Origin: Acanthococcus lagerstroemiae
Lineage: Eukaryota > Arthropoda > Insecta > Hemiptera > Eriococcidae
Direction of reading: 5' to 3'
Assembly (NCBI GenBank): GCA_031841125.1
Contig: CM063112.1
Span: forward strand, 19,990,603-20,054,602
DNA: 64,000 nucleotides
Each line of letters starts with the position of its first letter. Position 1 is the stretch's first letter. The notes under the pieces were generated by a model that saw only the letters and a list, made by a program, of their open reading frames with translations, ran no database searches and was not told the DNA's origin. The position numbers were made by a program, and so were the translations under genes. Shown piece after piece: positions 47,630 to 61,789 of the stretch.

Positions 47630-49700
47630 GGTGAAGCGTCTGGCGATGCATGCCCGCCAAAGAGGCCCCCCAGGCACAGCGTCACTAGTCCTGAAAACTA
47701 CCCTTTCGAGTATAACATCAGAAACCAGAGGGATGTGTTTGGGGAAGCGTATGACAATGCACGCATACCAAAGCGCCTCCCCAGACAACTAGAATTACGG
47801 GCATTCATTCTGTGTCCATAAACTTTTCTTTCACATCCTTCATCTCTGTTTGGACTTTTATGTTCATATCATCTTCTTTACTGTACAAATCATTCTAATA
47901 TTTCTCATCTTCAGAATTCTAGGTGCTTAGTGAAGCGTCAGGCGATGCACACCCGCCAAAGAGGCTCCCCCGACACAGCATCACTGGTTCTGACAACTAC
48001 CCTTTCAAGTATAACATCAAAAACCAGAGGGATATGTCTGGGGAAACGTATGACAATGCACGCATACCAAAGCGCCTCCCCAGACAACTAGAATTACGGG
48101 CATTCATTCTGTGTCCATAAACTTTTCTTTCACATCCTTCATCTCTGTTTGGACTTTTACGTTCATATTATCTTCCTTACTGTACAAATCATTCTAATAT
48201 TTCTCATCTTCAGAATTCTAGGTGCTTAGTGAAGCGTCTGGCGATGCACACCCGCCAAAGAGGCTCCCCGGACACAGCATCACTGGTTCTGACAACTACC
48301 CTTTCGAGTATAACATCAAAAACCAGAGGGATATGTCTGGGGAAGCGTATGACAATGCACGCATACCAAAGCGCCTCCCCAGACAACTAGAATTACGGGC
48401 ATTCATTCTGTGTCCATAAACTTTTCTTTCACATCCTTCATCTCTGTTTGGACGTTTACGTTCATATCATCTTCCTTGCTGTACAAATCATTCTAATATT
48501 TCTCATCTTCAGAATTCTAGGTGCTTAGTGAAGCGTCTGGCGATGCACACCCGCCAAAGAGGCTCCCCGGACACAGCATCACTGGTTCTGACAACTACCC
48601 TTTCGAGTATAACATCAAAAACCAGAGGGATATGTCTGGGGAAGCGTATGACAATGCACGCATACCAAAGCGCCTCCCCAGACAACTAGAATTGTGGGTA
48701 TTTTTCAAATCTTCATATGAACATCCAAAAATCGCCAGCCAAGTATAAGTATCTGCCCTTGAAAACTTCTCAATTGTATCTGATGGTGAAGAAATATGAC
48801 ATCTCCAAAACTGCAGAGCCCCTAAAATATATATATATACATTCATTAGCTTTGATTACACATTGAAGCAGTGGGATGGGATTACTTTCCTCCAACCTGT
48901 GAAACACATGCTGTACATAAAATTTAGACCAGACAAGCAGGTATGATGCAAACAAATTTCCCAAAATTCCTAAGTCTAAGGGCATTGCATATTATGGACA
49001 GCTGAAAGTAAATAAATTAGCCGGAAGGGAGACATCTACAGTATACAACGATGGTAATAAATGAGAAAAAATCTTCATTACTAACTGGTACCGCTGACTT
49101 TTAGTGAAACAAAAATTTTCGATCAAAAAAAAAAAAATGAAAAACAGTTTTAAAAGTTACCCCTTGATTGCAAGTAAGATTTCAAAAACATAAGTATCCT
49201 TGAAAAAGCGTTCCCACAGATGAACAGTCAGGTTTAGTAGATCTTCAGAGATACTATATCGGTCAATTAGAGCTATAAAAATAATTTGGCTGGATGAAGA
49301 TTCGAGGAAAAATAATGCAAATAATTTAAAGTGAATTAATTCGGTCCAAAAGGTGGTAGGTGAGACTTATGTACAAAACATACAAACCCAATAAAATTAG
49401 AATTACTACACCACATACCGTTCTTCAAGGACGATGAATTTGATTTGGAAATATGACAGGTCCCAACTTTTATAGAGAATGTCCAAAACCTTCGAATACT
49501 GGTTCTCAGTGTTGAGATTGAAGAAGTGTTTCCATCTATCAATGACCAGTCCAATAAATCCTCTATGATCGTTCAATCAGGAGCTGTAAAAATAATTTTG
49601 CAACATCAAAATTTGTGGAAAACATACAAAAGCTAATAAAAAGAATCTTACTTTTTGCAAATCACATGTTCGACTTCTGCCTTGAGAATTGTAGGCGTTT
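47630..49700. repeat. Unit 12: four monomers
   Basis: 2,071 bp. Linker segment Y has CCCACAGATG and TCGGTCAATTAGAGC, shared in part with unit 13. Confidence 0.97.
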
Positions 49701-51770
49701 GGTGAAGCGTCTGGCGATGCATGCCCGCCAAAGAGGCCCCCCAGGCACAGCGTCACTAGTCCTGAAAACTACCCTTTCGAGTATAACATCAGAAACCAGA
49801 GGGATGTGTTTGGGGAAGCGTATGACAATGCACGCATACCAAAGCGCCTCCCCAGACAACTAGAATTACGGGCATTCATTCTGTGTCCATAAACTTTTCT
49901 TTCACATCCTTCATCTCTGTTTGGACTTTTATGTTCATATCATCTTCTTTACTGTACAAATCATTCTAATATTTCTCATCTTCAGAATTCTAGGTGCTTA
50001 GTGAAGCGTCAGGCGATGCACACCCGCCAAAGAGGCTCCCCCGACACAGCATCACTGGTTCTGACAACTACCCTTTCAAGTATAACATCAAAAACCAGAG
50101 GGATATGTCTGGGGAAACGTATGACAATGCACGCATACCAAAGCGCCTCCCCAGACAACTAGAATTACGGGCATTCATTCTGTGTCCATAAACTTTTCTT
50201 TCACATCCTTCATCTCTGTTTGGACTTTTACGTTCATATTATCTTCCTTACTGTACAAATCATTCTAATATTTCTCATCTTCAGAATTCTAGGTGCTTAG
50301 TGAAGCGTCTGGCGATGCACACCCGCCAAAGAGGCTCCCCGGACACAGCATCACTGGTTCTGACAACTACCCTTTCGAGTATAACATCAAAAACCAGAGG
50401 GATATGTCTGGGGAAGCGTATGACAATGCACGCATACCAAAGCGCCTCCCCAGACAACTAGAATTACGGGCATTCATTCTGTGTCCATAAACTTTTCTTT
50501 CACATCCTTCATCTCTGTTTGGACGTTTACGTTCATATCATCTTCCTTGCTGTACAAATCATTCTAATATTTCTCATCTTCAGAATTCTAGGTGCTTAGT
50601 GAAGCGTCTGGCGATGCACACCCGCCAAAGAGGCTCCCCGGACACAGCATCACTGGTTCTGACAACTACCCTTTCGAGTATAACATCAAAAACCAGAGGG
50701 ATATGTCTGGGGAAGCGTATGACAATGCACGCATACCAAAGCGCCTCCCCAGACAACTAGAATTGTGGGTATTTTTCAAATCTTCATATGAACATCCAAA
50801 AATCGCCAGCCAAGTATAGGTATCTGCCCTTGAAAACTTCTCAATTGTATCTGATGGTGAAGAAATATGAACTCTCCAAAACTGCAGAGATCCTAAAATA
50901 TATATAGACATTCATTAGTTTTGATTACGCATTGAAGCAGTGGGATGGGATAACTTTCCTCCAACCTGTGAAACACATGCTGTACATAAAATTCAGACTA
51001 GACAAGCAGGTATGATGCAAACAAATTTCCCAAAATTCCTAAGTCTAAGGGCATTGCATATTATGGACAGCTGAAAGTAAATACATTAGCCGGAAGGGAG
51101 ACATCTACAGTATACAACGATGGTAATAAATGAGAAAAAATCTTCATTACTAACTGGTACCGCTAACTTTTAGTGAAACAAAAATTTTTGATCAAAAAAA
51201 AAAAAAATTAAAAACAGTTTTAAAAGTTACCCCTTGATTGCAAGTAATATTTCAAAAACATAAGTATCCTTGAAAAAGCGTTTCCACAGATGAACAGTCA
51301 GGTTTAGTTGATCATCAGAGATACTATATCGATCAATTAGAGCTATAAAAATAATTTGGCTGGATGAAGATTCGAGGAAAAATAATGCAAATAATTTAAA
51401 GTGAATTAATTCGGTCCAAAAGGTGGTAGGTGAGACTTATGTACAAAACATACAAACCCAATAAAATTAGAATTACTACACCACATACCGTTCTTCAAGG
51501 ACGATGAATTTGATTTGGAAATATGACAGGTCCCAACTTTTATAGAGAATGTCCAAAACCTTCGAATACTGGTTCTCAGTGTTGAGATTGAAGAAGTGTT
51601 TCCATCTATCAATGACCAGTCCAATAAATCCTCTATGATCGTTCAATCAGGAGCTGTAAAAATAATTTTGCAACATCAAAATTTGTGGAAAACATACAAA
51701 AGCTAATAAAAAGAATCTTACTTTTTGCAAATCACATGTTCGACTTCTGCCTTGAGAATTGTAGGCGTTT
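49701..51770. repeat. Unit 13: four monomers, most diverged linker
   Basis: 2,070 bp. It has ATATGAACTCTCC, GAGATCCTAAAATATATATA followed by GACATTC, and TTCAGACTAGACAAGC; the first part is shared with unit 16. Confidence 0.97.
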
Positions 51771-53843
51771 GGTGAAGCGTCTGGCGATGCATGCCCGCCA
51801 AAGAGGCCCCCCAGGCACAGCGTCACTAGTCCTGAAAACTACCCTTTCGAGTATAACATCAGAAACCAGAGGGATGTGTTTGGGGAAGCGTATGACAATG
51901 CACGCATACCAAAGCGCCTCCCCAGACAACTAGAATTACGGGCATTCATTCTGTGTCCATAAACTTTTCTTTCACATCCTTCATCTCTGTTTGGACTTTT
52001 ATGTTCATATCATCTTCTTTACTGTACAAATCATTCTAATATTTCTCATCTTCAGAATTCTAGGTGCTTAGTGAAGCGTCAGGCGATGCACACCCGCCAA
52101 AGAGGCTCCCCCGACACAGCATCACTGGTTCTGACAACTACCCTTTCAAGTATAACATCAAAAACCAGAGGGATATGTCTGGGGAAACGTATGACAATGC
52201 ACGCATACCAAAGCGCCTCCCCAGACAACTAGAATTACGGGCATTCATTCTGTGTCCATAAACTTTTCTTTCACATCCTTCATCTCTGTTTGGACTTTTA
52301 CGTTCATATTATCTTCCTTACTGTACAAATCATTCTAATATTTCTCATCTTCAGAATTCTAGGTGCTTAGTGAAGCGTCTGGCGATGCACACTCGCCAAA
52401 GAGGCTCCCTGGACACAGCATCACTGGTTCTGACAACTACCCTTTCGAGTATAACATCAAAAACCAGAGGGATATGTCTGGGGAAGCGTATGACAATGCA
52501 CGCATACCAAAGCGCCTCCCCAGACAACTAGAATTACGGGCATTCATTCTGTGTCCATAAACTTTTCTTTCACATCCTTCATCTCTGTTTGGACTTTTTC
52601 GTTCATATTATCTTCCTTGCTGTACAAATCATTCTAATATATCTCATCTTCAGAATTCTAGGTGCTTAGTGAAGCGTCTGGCGATGCACACCCGCCAAAG
52701 AGGCTCCCCGGACACAGCATCACTGGTTCTGACAACTACCCTTTCGAGTATAACATCAAAAACCAGAGGGATATGTCTGGGGAAGCGTATGACAATGCAC
52801 GCATACCAAAGCGCCTCCCCAGACAACTAGAATTGTGGGTATTTTTCAAATCTTCATATGAACATCCAAAAATCGCCAGCCAAGTATAAGTATCTGCCCT
52901 TGAAAACTTCTCAATTGTATCTGATGGTGAAGAAATATGACATCTCCAAAACTGCAGAGCCCCTAAAATATATATATATACATTCATTAGCTTTGATTAC
53001 ACATTGAAGCAGTGGGATGGGATTACTTTCCTCCAACCTGTGAAACACATACTGTACATAAAATTTAGACCAGACAAGCAGGTATGATGCAAACAAATTT
53101 CCCAAAATTCCTAAGTCTAAGGGCATTGCATATTATGGACAGCTGAAAGTAAATAAATTAGCCGGAAGGGAGACATCTACAGTATACAACGATGGTAATA
53201 AATGAGAAAAAATCTTCATTACTAACTGGTACCGCTGACTTTTAGTGAAACAAAAATTTTCGATCAAAAAAAAAAAAAAATGAAAAACAGTTTTAAAAGT
53301 TACCCCTTGATTGCAAGTAAGATTTCAAAAACATAAGTATCCTTGGAAAAGCGTTCCCATAGATGAACAGTCAGGTTTAGTAGATCGTCAGAGATACTAT
53401 ATCTGTCAATTAACGCTATCAAAATAATTTGGTTGGATGAAGATTCGAGGAAAAATAATGCAAATAATTTAAAGTGAATTAATTCGGTCCAAAAGGTGGT
53501 AGGTGAGACTTATGTACAAAACATACAAACCCAATAAAATTAGAATTACTACACCACATACCGTTCTTCAAGGACGATGAATTTGATTTGGAAATATGAC
53601 AGGTCCCAACTTTTATAGAGAATGTCCAAAACCTTCGAATACTGGTTCTCAGTGTTGAGATTGAAGAAGTGTTTCCATCTATCAATGACCAGTCCAATAA
53701 ATCCTCTATAATCGTTCAATCAGGAGCTGTAAAAATAATTTTGCAACATCAAAATTTGTGGAAAACATACTAAAGCTAATAAAAAGAATCTTACTTTTTG
53801 CAAATCACATGTTCGACTTCTGCCTTGAGAATTGTAGGCGTTT
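51771..53843. repeat. Unit 14: four monomers
   Basis: 2,073 bp. ACACTCGCC, ACATACTGT and CCTTGGAAAAGCG as in unit 8. Confidence 0.97.
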
Positions 53844-55614
53844 GGTGAAGCGTCTGGCGATGCATGCCCGCCAAAGAGGCCACCCAGGCACAGCGTCACT
53901 AGTCCTGAAAACTACCCTTTCGAGTATAACATCAGAAACCAGAGGGATGTGTTTGGGGAAGCGTATGACAATGCACGCATACCAAAGCGCCTCCCCAGAC
54001 AACTAGAATTACGGGCATTCATTCTGTGTCCATAAACTTTTCTTTCACATCCTTCATCTCTGTTTGGACTTTTATGTTCATATCATCTTCTTTACTGTAC
54101 AAATCATTCTAATATTTCTCATCTTCAGAATTCTAGGTGCTTAGTGAAGCGTCAGGCGATGCACACCCGCCAAAGAGGCTCCCCGACACAGCATCACTGG
54201 TTCTGACAACTACCCTTTCGAGTATAACATCAAAAACCAGAGGGATATGTCTGGGGAAACGTATGACAATGCACGCATACCAAAGCGCCTCCCCAGACAA
54301 CTAGAATTACGGGCATTCATTCTGTGTCCATAAACTTTTCTTTCACATCCTTCATCTCTGTTTGGACATTTACGTTCATATTATCTTCCTTACTGTACAA
54401 ATCATTCTAATATTTCTCATCTTCAGAATTCTAGGTGCTTAGTAAAGCGTCTGGCGATGCACACCCGCCAAAGAGGCTCCCCGGACACAGCATCACTGGT
54501 TCTGACAACTACCCTTTCGAGTATAACATCAAAAACCAGAGGGATATGTCTGGGGAAGCGTATGACAATGCACGCATACCAAAGCGCCTCCCCAGACAAC
54601 TAGAATTGTGGGTATTTTTCAAATCTTCATATGAACATCCAAAAATCGCCAGCCAAGTATAAGTATCTGCCCTTGAAAACTTCTCAATTGTATCTGATGG
54701 TGAAGAAATATGACATCTCCAAAACTGCAGAGCCCCTAAAATATATATATACATTCATTAGCTTTGAATACACATTGAAGCAGTGGGATGGGATTACTTT
54801 CCTCCAACCTGTGAAACACATGCTGTACATAAAATTTAGACCAGACAAGCAGGTATGATACAAACAAATTTCCCAAAATTCCTAAGTCTAAGGGCATTGC
54901 ATTTTATGGACAGCTGAAAGTAAATAAATTAGCCGGAAGGGAGACATCTACAGTATACAACGATGGTAATAAATGAGAAAAAATCTTCATTACTAACTGG
55001 TACCGCTGACTTTTAGTGAAACAAAAATTTTCGATCAAAAAAAAAAAAAAATGAAAAACAGTTTTAAAAGTTACCCCTTGATTGCAAGTCAGATTTCAAA
55101 AACATAAGTATCCTTGAAAAAGCGTTCCCATAGATGAACAGTCAGGTTTAGTAGATCGTCAGAGATACTATATCTGTCAATTAACGCTATCAAAATAATT
55201 TGGCTGGATGAAGATTCGAGGAAAAATAATGCAAATAATTTAAAGTGAATTAATTCGGTCCAAAAGGTGGTAGGTGAGACTTATGTACAAAACATACAAA
55301 CCCAATAAAATTAGAATTACTACACCACATACCGTTCTTCAAGGACGATGAATTTGATTTGGAAATATGACAGGTCCCAACTTTTATAGAGAATGTCCAA
55401 AACCTTCGAATACTGGTTCTCAGTGTTGAGATTGAAGAAGTGTTTCCATCTATCAATGACCAGTCCAATAAATCCTCTATGATCGTTCAATCAGGAGCTG
55501 TAAAAATAATTTTGCAACATCAAAATTTGTGGAAAACATACAAAAGCTAATAAAAAGAATCTTACTTTTTGCAAATCACATGTTCGACTTCTGCCTTGAG
55601 AATTGTAGGCGTTT
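53844..55614. repeat. Unit 15: three monomers (A, B, D)
   Basis: 1,771 bp. AGAGGCCACCCAGG in A, one C lost in B (GCTCCCCGACAC), AGTAAAGCG in D, and CATACTAAAGC just before A, shared with unit 8. Confidence 0.97.
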
Positions 55615-57650
55615 GGTGAAGCGTCTGGCGATGCATGCCCGCCAAAGAGGCTCCCCAGGCACAGCGTCACTAGTCCTGAAAACTACCCTTTCGAGTATAA
55701 CATCAGAAACCAGAGGGATGTGTCTGGGGAAGCGTATGACAATGCACGCATACCAAAACGCCTCCCCAGACAACTAGAATTACGGGCATTCATTCTGTGT
55801 CCATAAACTTTTCTTTCACATCCTTTATCTCTATTTGGACTTTTATTCTAATATTTCTCATCTTCAGAATTCTAGGTGCTTAGTGAAGCGTCAGGCGATG
55901 CACACCCGCCAAAGAGGCTCCCCCGACACAGCATCACTGGTTCTGACAACTACCCTTTCAAGTATAACATCAAAAACCAGAGGGATATGTCTGGGGAAGC
56001 GTATGACAATGCACGCATACCAAAGCGCCTCCCCAGACAACTAGAATTACGGGCATTCATTCTGTGTCCATAAACTTTTCTTTCACATCCTTCATCTCTG
56101 TTTGGACTTTTCGTTCATATTATCTTCCTTGCTGTACAAATCATTCTAATATTTCTCATCTTCAGAATTCTAGGTGCTTAGTGAAGCGTCTGGCGATGCA
56201 CACCCGCCAAAGAGGCTCCCCGGACACAGCATCACTGGTTCTGACAACTACCCTTTCGAGTATAACATCAAAAACCAGAGGGATATGTCTGGGGAAGCGT
56301 ATGACAATGCACGCATACCAAAGCGCCTCCCCAGACAACTAGAATTACGGGCATTCATTCTGTGTCCATAAACTTTTCTTTCACATCCTTCATCTCTGTT
56401 TGGACGTTTACGTTCATATCATCTTCCTTGCTGTACAAATCATTCTAATATTTCTCATCTTCAGAATTCTAGGTGCTTAGTGAAGCGTCTGGCGATGCAC
56501 ACCCGCCAAAGAGGCTCCCCGGACACAGCATCACTGGTTCTGACAACTACCCTTTCGAGTATAACATCAAAAACCAGAGGGATATGTCTGGGGAAGCGTA
56601 TGACAATGCACGCATACCAAAGCGCCTCCCCAGACAACTAGAATTGTGGGTATTTTTCAAATCTTCATATGAACATCCAAAAATCGCCAGCCAAGTATAG
56701 GTATCTGCCCTTGAAAACTTCTCAATTGTATCTGATGGTCAAGAAATATGAACTCTCCAAAACTGCAGAGATCCTAAAATATATATAGACATTCATTAGT
56801 TTTGATTACGCATTGAAGCAGTGGGATGGGATAACTTTCCTCCAACCTGTGAAACACATGCTGTACATGAAATTCAGACTAGACAAGCAGGTATGATGCA
56901 AACAAATTTCCCAAAATTCCTAAGTCTAAGGGCATTGCATATTATGGACAGCTGAAAGTAAATACATTAGCCGGAAGGGAGACATCTACAGTATACAACG
57001 ATGGTAATAAATGAGAAAAAATCTTCATTACTAACTGGTACCGCTGACTTTTAGTGAAACAAAAATTTTCGATCAAAAAAAAAAAAATGAAAAACAGTTT
57101 TAAAAGTTACCCCTTGATTGCAAGTCAGATTTCAAAAACATAAGTATCCTTGAAAAAGCGTTCCCATAGATGAACAGTCAGGTTTAGTAGATCGTCAGAG
57201 ATACTATATCTGTCAATTAACGCTATCAAAATAATTTGGCTGGATGAAGATTCGAGGAAAAATAATGCAAATAATTTAAAGTGAATTAATTCGGTCCAAA
57301 AGGTGGTAGGTGAGACTTATGTACAAAACATACAAACCCAATAAAATTAGAATTACTACACCACATACCGTTCTTCAAGGACGATGAATTTGATTTGGAA
57401 ATATGACAGGTCCCAACTTTTATAGAGAATGTCCAAAACCTTCGAATACTGGTTCTCAGTGTTGAGATTGAAGAAGTGTTTCCATCTATCAATGACCAGT
57501 CCAATAAATCCTCTATGATCGTTCAATCAGGAGCTGTAAAAATAATTTTGCAACATCAAAATTTGTGGAAAACATACAAAAGCTAATAAAAAGAATCTTA
57601 CTTTTTGCAAATCACATGTTCGACTTCTGCCTTGAGAATTGTAGGCGTTT
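55615..57650. repeat. Unit 16: four monomers, short B
   Basis: 2,036 bp. The same short-B deletion as unit 3 and the same diverged linker start as unit 13. Confidence 0.97.
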
Positions 57651-59719
57651 GGTGAAGCGTCTGGCGATGCATGCCCGCCAAAGAGGCCCCCCAGGCACAG
57701 CGTCACTAGTCCTGAAAACTACCCTTTCGAGTATAACATCAGAAACCAGAGGGATGTGTTTGGGGAAGCGTATGACAATGCACGCATACCAAAGCGCCTC
57801 CCCAGACAACTAGAATTACGGGCATTCATTCTGTGTCCATAAACTTTTCTTTCACATCCTTCATCTCTGTTTGGACTTTTATGTTCATATCATCTTCTTT
57901 ACTGTACAAATCATTCTAATATTTCTCATCTTCAGAATTCTAGGTGCTTAGTGAAGCGTCAGGCGATGCACACCCGCCAAAGAGGCTCCCCCGACACAGC
58001 ATCACTGGTTCTGACAACTACCCTTTCAAGTATAACATCAAAAACCAGAGGGATATGTCTGGGGAAACGTATGACAATGCACGCATACCAAAGCGCCTCC
58101 CCAGACAACTAGAATTACGGGCATTCATTCTGTGTCCATAAACTTTTCTTTCACATCCTTCATCTCTGTTTGGACTTTTACGTTCATATTATCTTCCTTA
58201 CTGTACAAATCATTCTAATATTTCTCATCTTCAGAATTCTAGGTGCTTAGTGAAGCGTCTGGCGATGCACACCCGCCAAAGAGGCTCCCCGGACACAGCA
58301 TCACTGGTTCTGACAACTACCCTTTCGAGTATAACATCAAAAACCAGAGGGATATGTCTGGGGAAGCGTATGACAATGCACGCATACCAAAGCGCCTCCC
58401 CAGACAACTAGAATTACGGGCATTCATTCTGTGTCCATAAACTTTTCTTTCACATCCTTCATCTCTGTTTGGACGTTTACGTTCATATCATCTTCCTTGC
58501 TGTACAAATCATTCTAATATTTCTCATCTTCAGAATTCTAGGTGCTTAGTGAAGCGTCTGGCGATGCACACCCGCCAAAGAGGCTCCCCGGACACAGCAT
58601 CACTGGTTCTGACAACTACCCTTTCGAGTATAACATCAAAAACCAGAGGGATATGTCTGGGGAAGCGTATGACAATGCACGCATACCAAAGCGCCTCCCC
58701 AGACAACTAGAATTGTGGGTATTTTTCAAATCTTCATATGAACATCCAAAAATCGCCAGCCAAGTATAAGTATCTGCCCTTGAAAACTTCTCAATTGTAT
58801 CTGATGGTGAAGAACTATGACATCTCCAAAACTGCAGAGCCCCTAAAATATATATATACATTCATTAGCTTTAATTACACATTGAAGCAGTGGGATGGGA
58901 TTACTTTCCTCCAACCTGTGAAACACATGCTGTACATAAAATTTAGACCAGACAAGCAGGTATGATGCAAACAAATTTCCCAAAATTCCTAAGTCTAAGG
59001 GCATTGCATATTATGGACAGCTGAAAGTAAATAAATTACCGGAAGGGAGACATCTACAGTATACAACGATGGTAATAAATGAGAAAAAATCTTCATTACT
59101 AACTGGTACCGCTGACTTTTAGTGAAACAAAAATTTTCGATCAAAAAAAAAAAAAATGAAAAACAGTTTTAAAAGTTACCCCTTGATTGCAAGTCAGATT
59201 TCAAAAACATAAGTATCCTTGAAAAAGCGTTCCCATAGATGAACAGTCAGGTTTAGTAGATCGTCAGAGATACTATATCTGTCAATTAACGCTATCAAAA
59301 TAATTTGGCTGGATGAAGATTCGAGGAAAAATAATGCAAATAATTTAAAGTGAATTAATTCGGTCCAAAAGGTGGTAGGTGAGACTTATGTACAAAACAT
59401 ACAAACCCAATAAAATTAGAATTACTACACCACATACCGTTCTTCAAGGACGATGAATTTGATTTGGAAATATGACAGGTCCCAACTTTTATAGAGAATG
59501 TCCAAAACCTTCGAATACTGGTTCTCAGTGTTGAGATTGAAGAAGTGTTTCCATCTATCAATGACCAGTCCAATAAATCCTCTATGATCGTTCAATCAGG
59601 AGCTGTAAAAATAATTTTGCAACATCAAAATTTGTGGAAAACATACAAAAGCTAATAAAAAGAATCTTACTTTTTGCAAATCACATGTTCGACTTCTGCC
59701 TTGAGAATTGTAGGCGTTT
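57651..59719. repeat. Unit 17: four monomers
   Basis: 2,069 bp. GAACTATGAC / TTTAATTAC variants as in units 3 and 5; ATTACCGGAAGG shows a small deletion. Confidence 0.97.
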
Positions 59720-61789
59720 GGTGAAGCGTCTGGCGATGCATGCCCGCCAAAGAGGCCCCCCAGGCACAGCGTCACTAGTCCTGAAAACTACCCTTTCGAG
59801 TATAACATCAGAAACCAGAGGGATGTGTTTGGGGAAGCGTATGACAATGCACGCATACCAAAGCGCCTCCCCAGACAACTAGAATTACGGGCATTCATTC
59901 TGTGTCCATAAACTTTTCTTTCACATCCTTCATCTCTGTTTGGACTTTTATGTTCATATCATCTTCTTTACTGTACAAATCATTCTAATATTTCTCATCT
60001 TCAGAATTCTAGGTGCTTAGTGAAGCGTCAGGCGATGCACACCCGCCAAAGAGGCTCCCCCGACACAGCATCACTGGTTCTGACAACTACCCTTTCAAGT
60101 ATAACATCAAAAACCAGAGGGATATGTCTGGGGAAACGTATGACAATGCACGCATACCAAAGCGCCTCCCCAGACAACTAGAATTACGGGCATTCATTCT
60201 GTGTCCATAAACTTTTCTTTCACATCCTTCATCTCTGTTTGGACTTTTACGTTCATATTATCTTCCTTACTGTACAAATCATTCTAATATTTCTCATCTT
60301 CAGAATTCTAGGTGCTTAGTGAAGCGTCTGGCGATGCACACCCGCCAAAGAGGCTCCCCGGACACAGCATCACTGGTTCTGACAACTACCCTTTCGAGTA
60401 TAACATCAAAAACCAGAGGGATATGTCTGGGGAAGCGTATGACAATGCACGCATACCAAAGCGCCTCCCCAGACAACTAGAATTACGGGCATTCATTCTG
60501 TGTCCATAAACTTTTCTTTCACATCCTTCATCTCTGTTTGGACGTTTACGTTCATATCATCTTCCTTGCTGTACAAATCATTCTAATATTTCTCATCTTC
60601 AGAATTCTAGGTGCTTAGTGAAGCGTCTGGCGATGCACACCCGCCAAAGAGGCTCCCCGGACACAGCATCACTGGTTCTGACAACTACCCTTTCGAGTAT
60701 AACATCAAAAACCAGAGGGATATGTCTGGGGAAGCGTATGACAATGCACGCATACCAAAGCGCCTCCCCAGACAACTAGAATTGTGGGTATTTTTCAAAT
60801 CTTCATATGAACATCCAAAAATCGCCAGCCAAGTATAAGTATCTGCCCTTGAAAACTTCTCAATTGTATCTGATGGTGAAGAAATATGACATCTCCAAAA
60901 CTGCAGAGCCCCTAAAATATATATATACATTCATTAGCTTTGATTACACATTGAAGCAGTGGGATGGGATTACTTTCCTCCAACCTGTGAAACACATGCT
61001 GTACATAAAATTTAGACCAGACAAGCAGGTATGATGCAAACAAATTTCCCAAAATTCCTAAGTCTAAGGGCATTGCATATTATGGACAGCTGAAAGTAAA
61101 TACATTAGCCGGAAGGGAGACATCTACAGTATACAACGATGGTAATAAATGAGAAAAAATCTTCATTACTAACTGGTACCGCTGACTTTTAGTGAAACAA
61201 AAATTTTCGATCAAAAAAAAAAAAAATGAAAAACAGTTTTAAAAGTTACCCCTTGATTGCAAGTAAGATTTCAAAAACATAAGTATCCTTGAAAAAGCGT
61301 TCCCATAGATGAACAGTCAGGTTTAGTAGATCGTCAGAGATACTATATCTGTCAATTAACGCTATCAAAATAATTTGGCTGGATGAAGATTCGAGGAAAA
61401 ATAATGCAAATAATTTAAAGTGAATTAATTCGGTCCAAAAGGTGGTAGGTGAGACTTATGTACAAAACATACAAACCCAATAAAATTGGAATTACTACAC
61501 CACATACCGTTCTTCAAGGACGATGAATTTGATTTGGAAATATGACAGGTCCCAACTTTTATAGAGAATGTCCAAAACCTTCGAATACTGGTTCTCAGTG
61601 TTGAGATTGAAGAAGTGTTTCCATCTATCAATGACCAGTCCAATAAATCCTCTATGATCGTTCAATCAGGAGCTGTAAAAATAATTTTGCAACATCAAAA
61701 TTTGTGGAAAACATACAAAAGCTAATAAAAAGAATCTTACTTTTTGCAAATCACATGTTCGACTTCTGCCTTGAGAATTGTAGGCGTTT
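59720..61789. repeat. Unit 18: four monomers
   Basis: 2,070 bp, close to the array consensus; AAATTGGAATTAC at about 61,486 is private. Confidence 0.97.
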
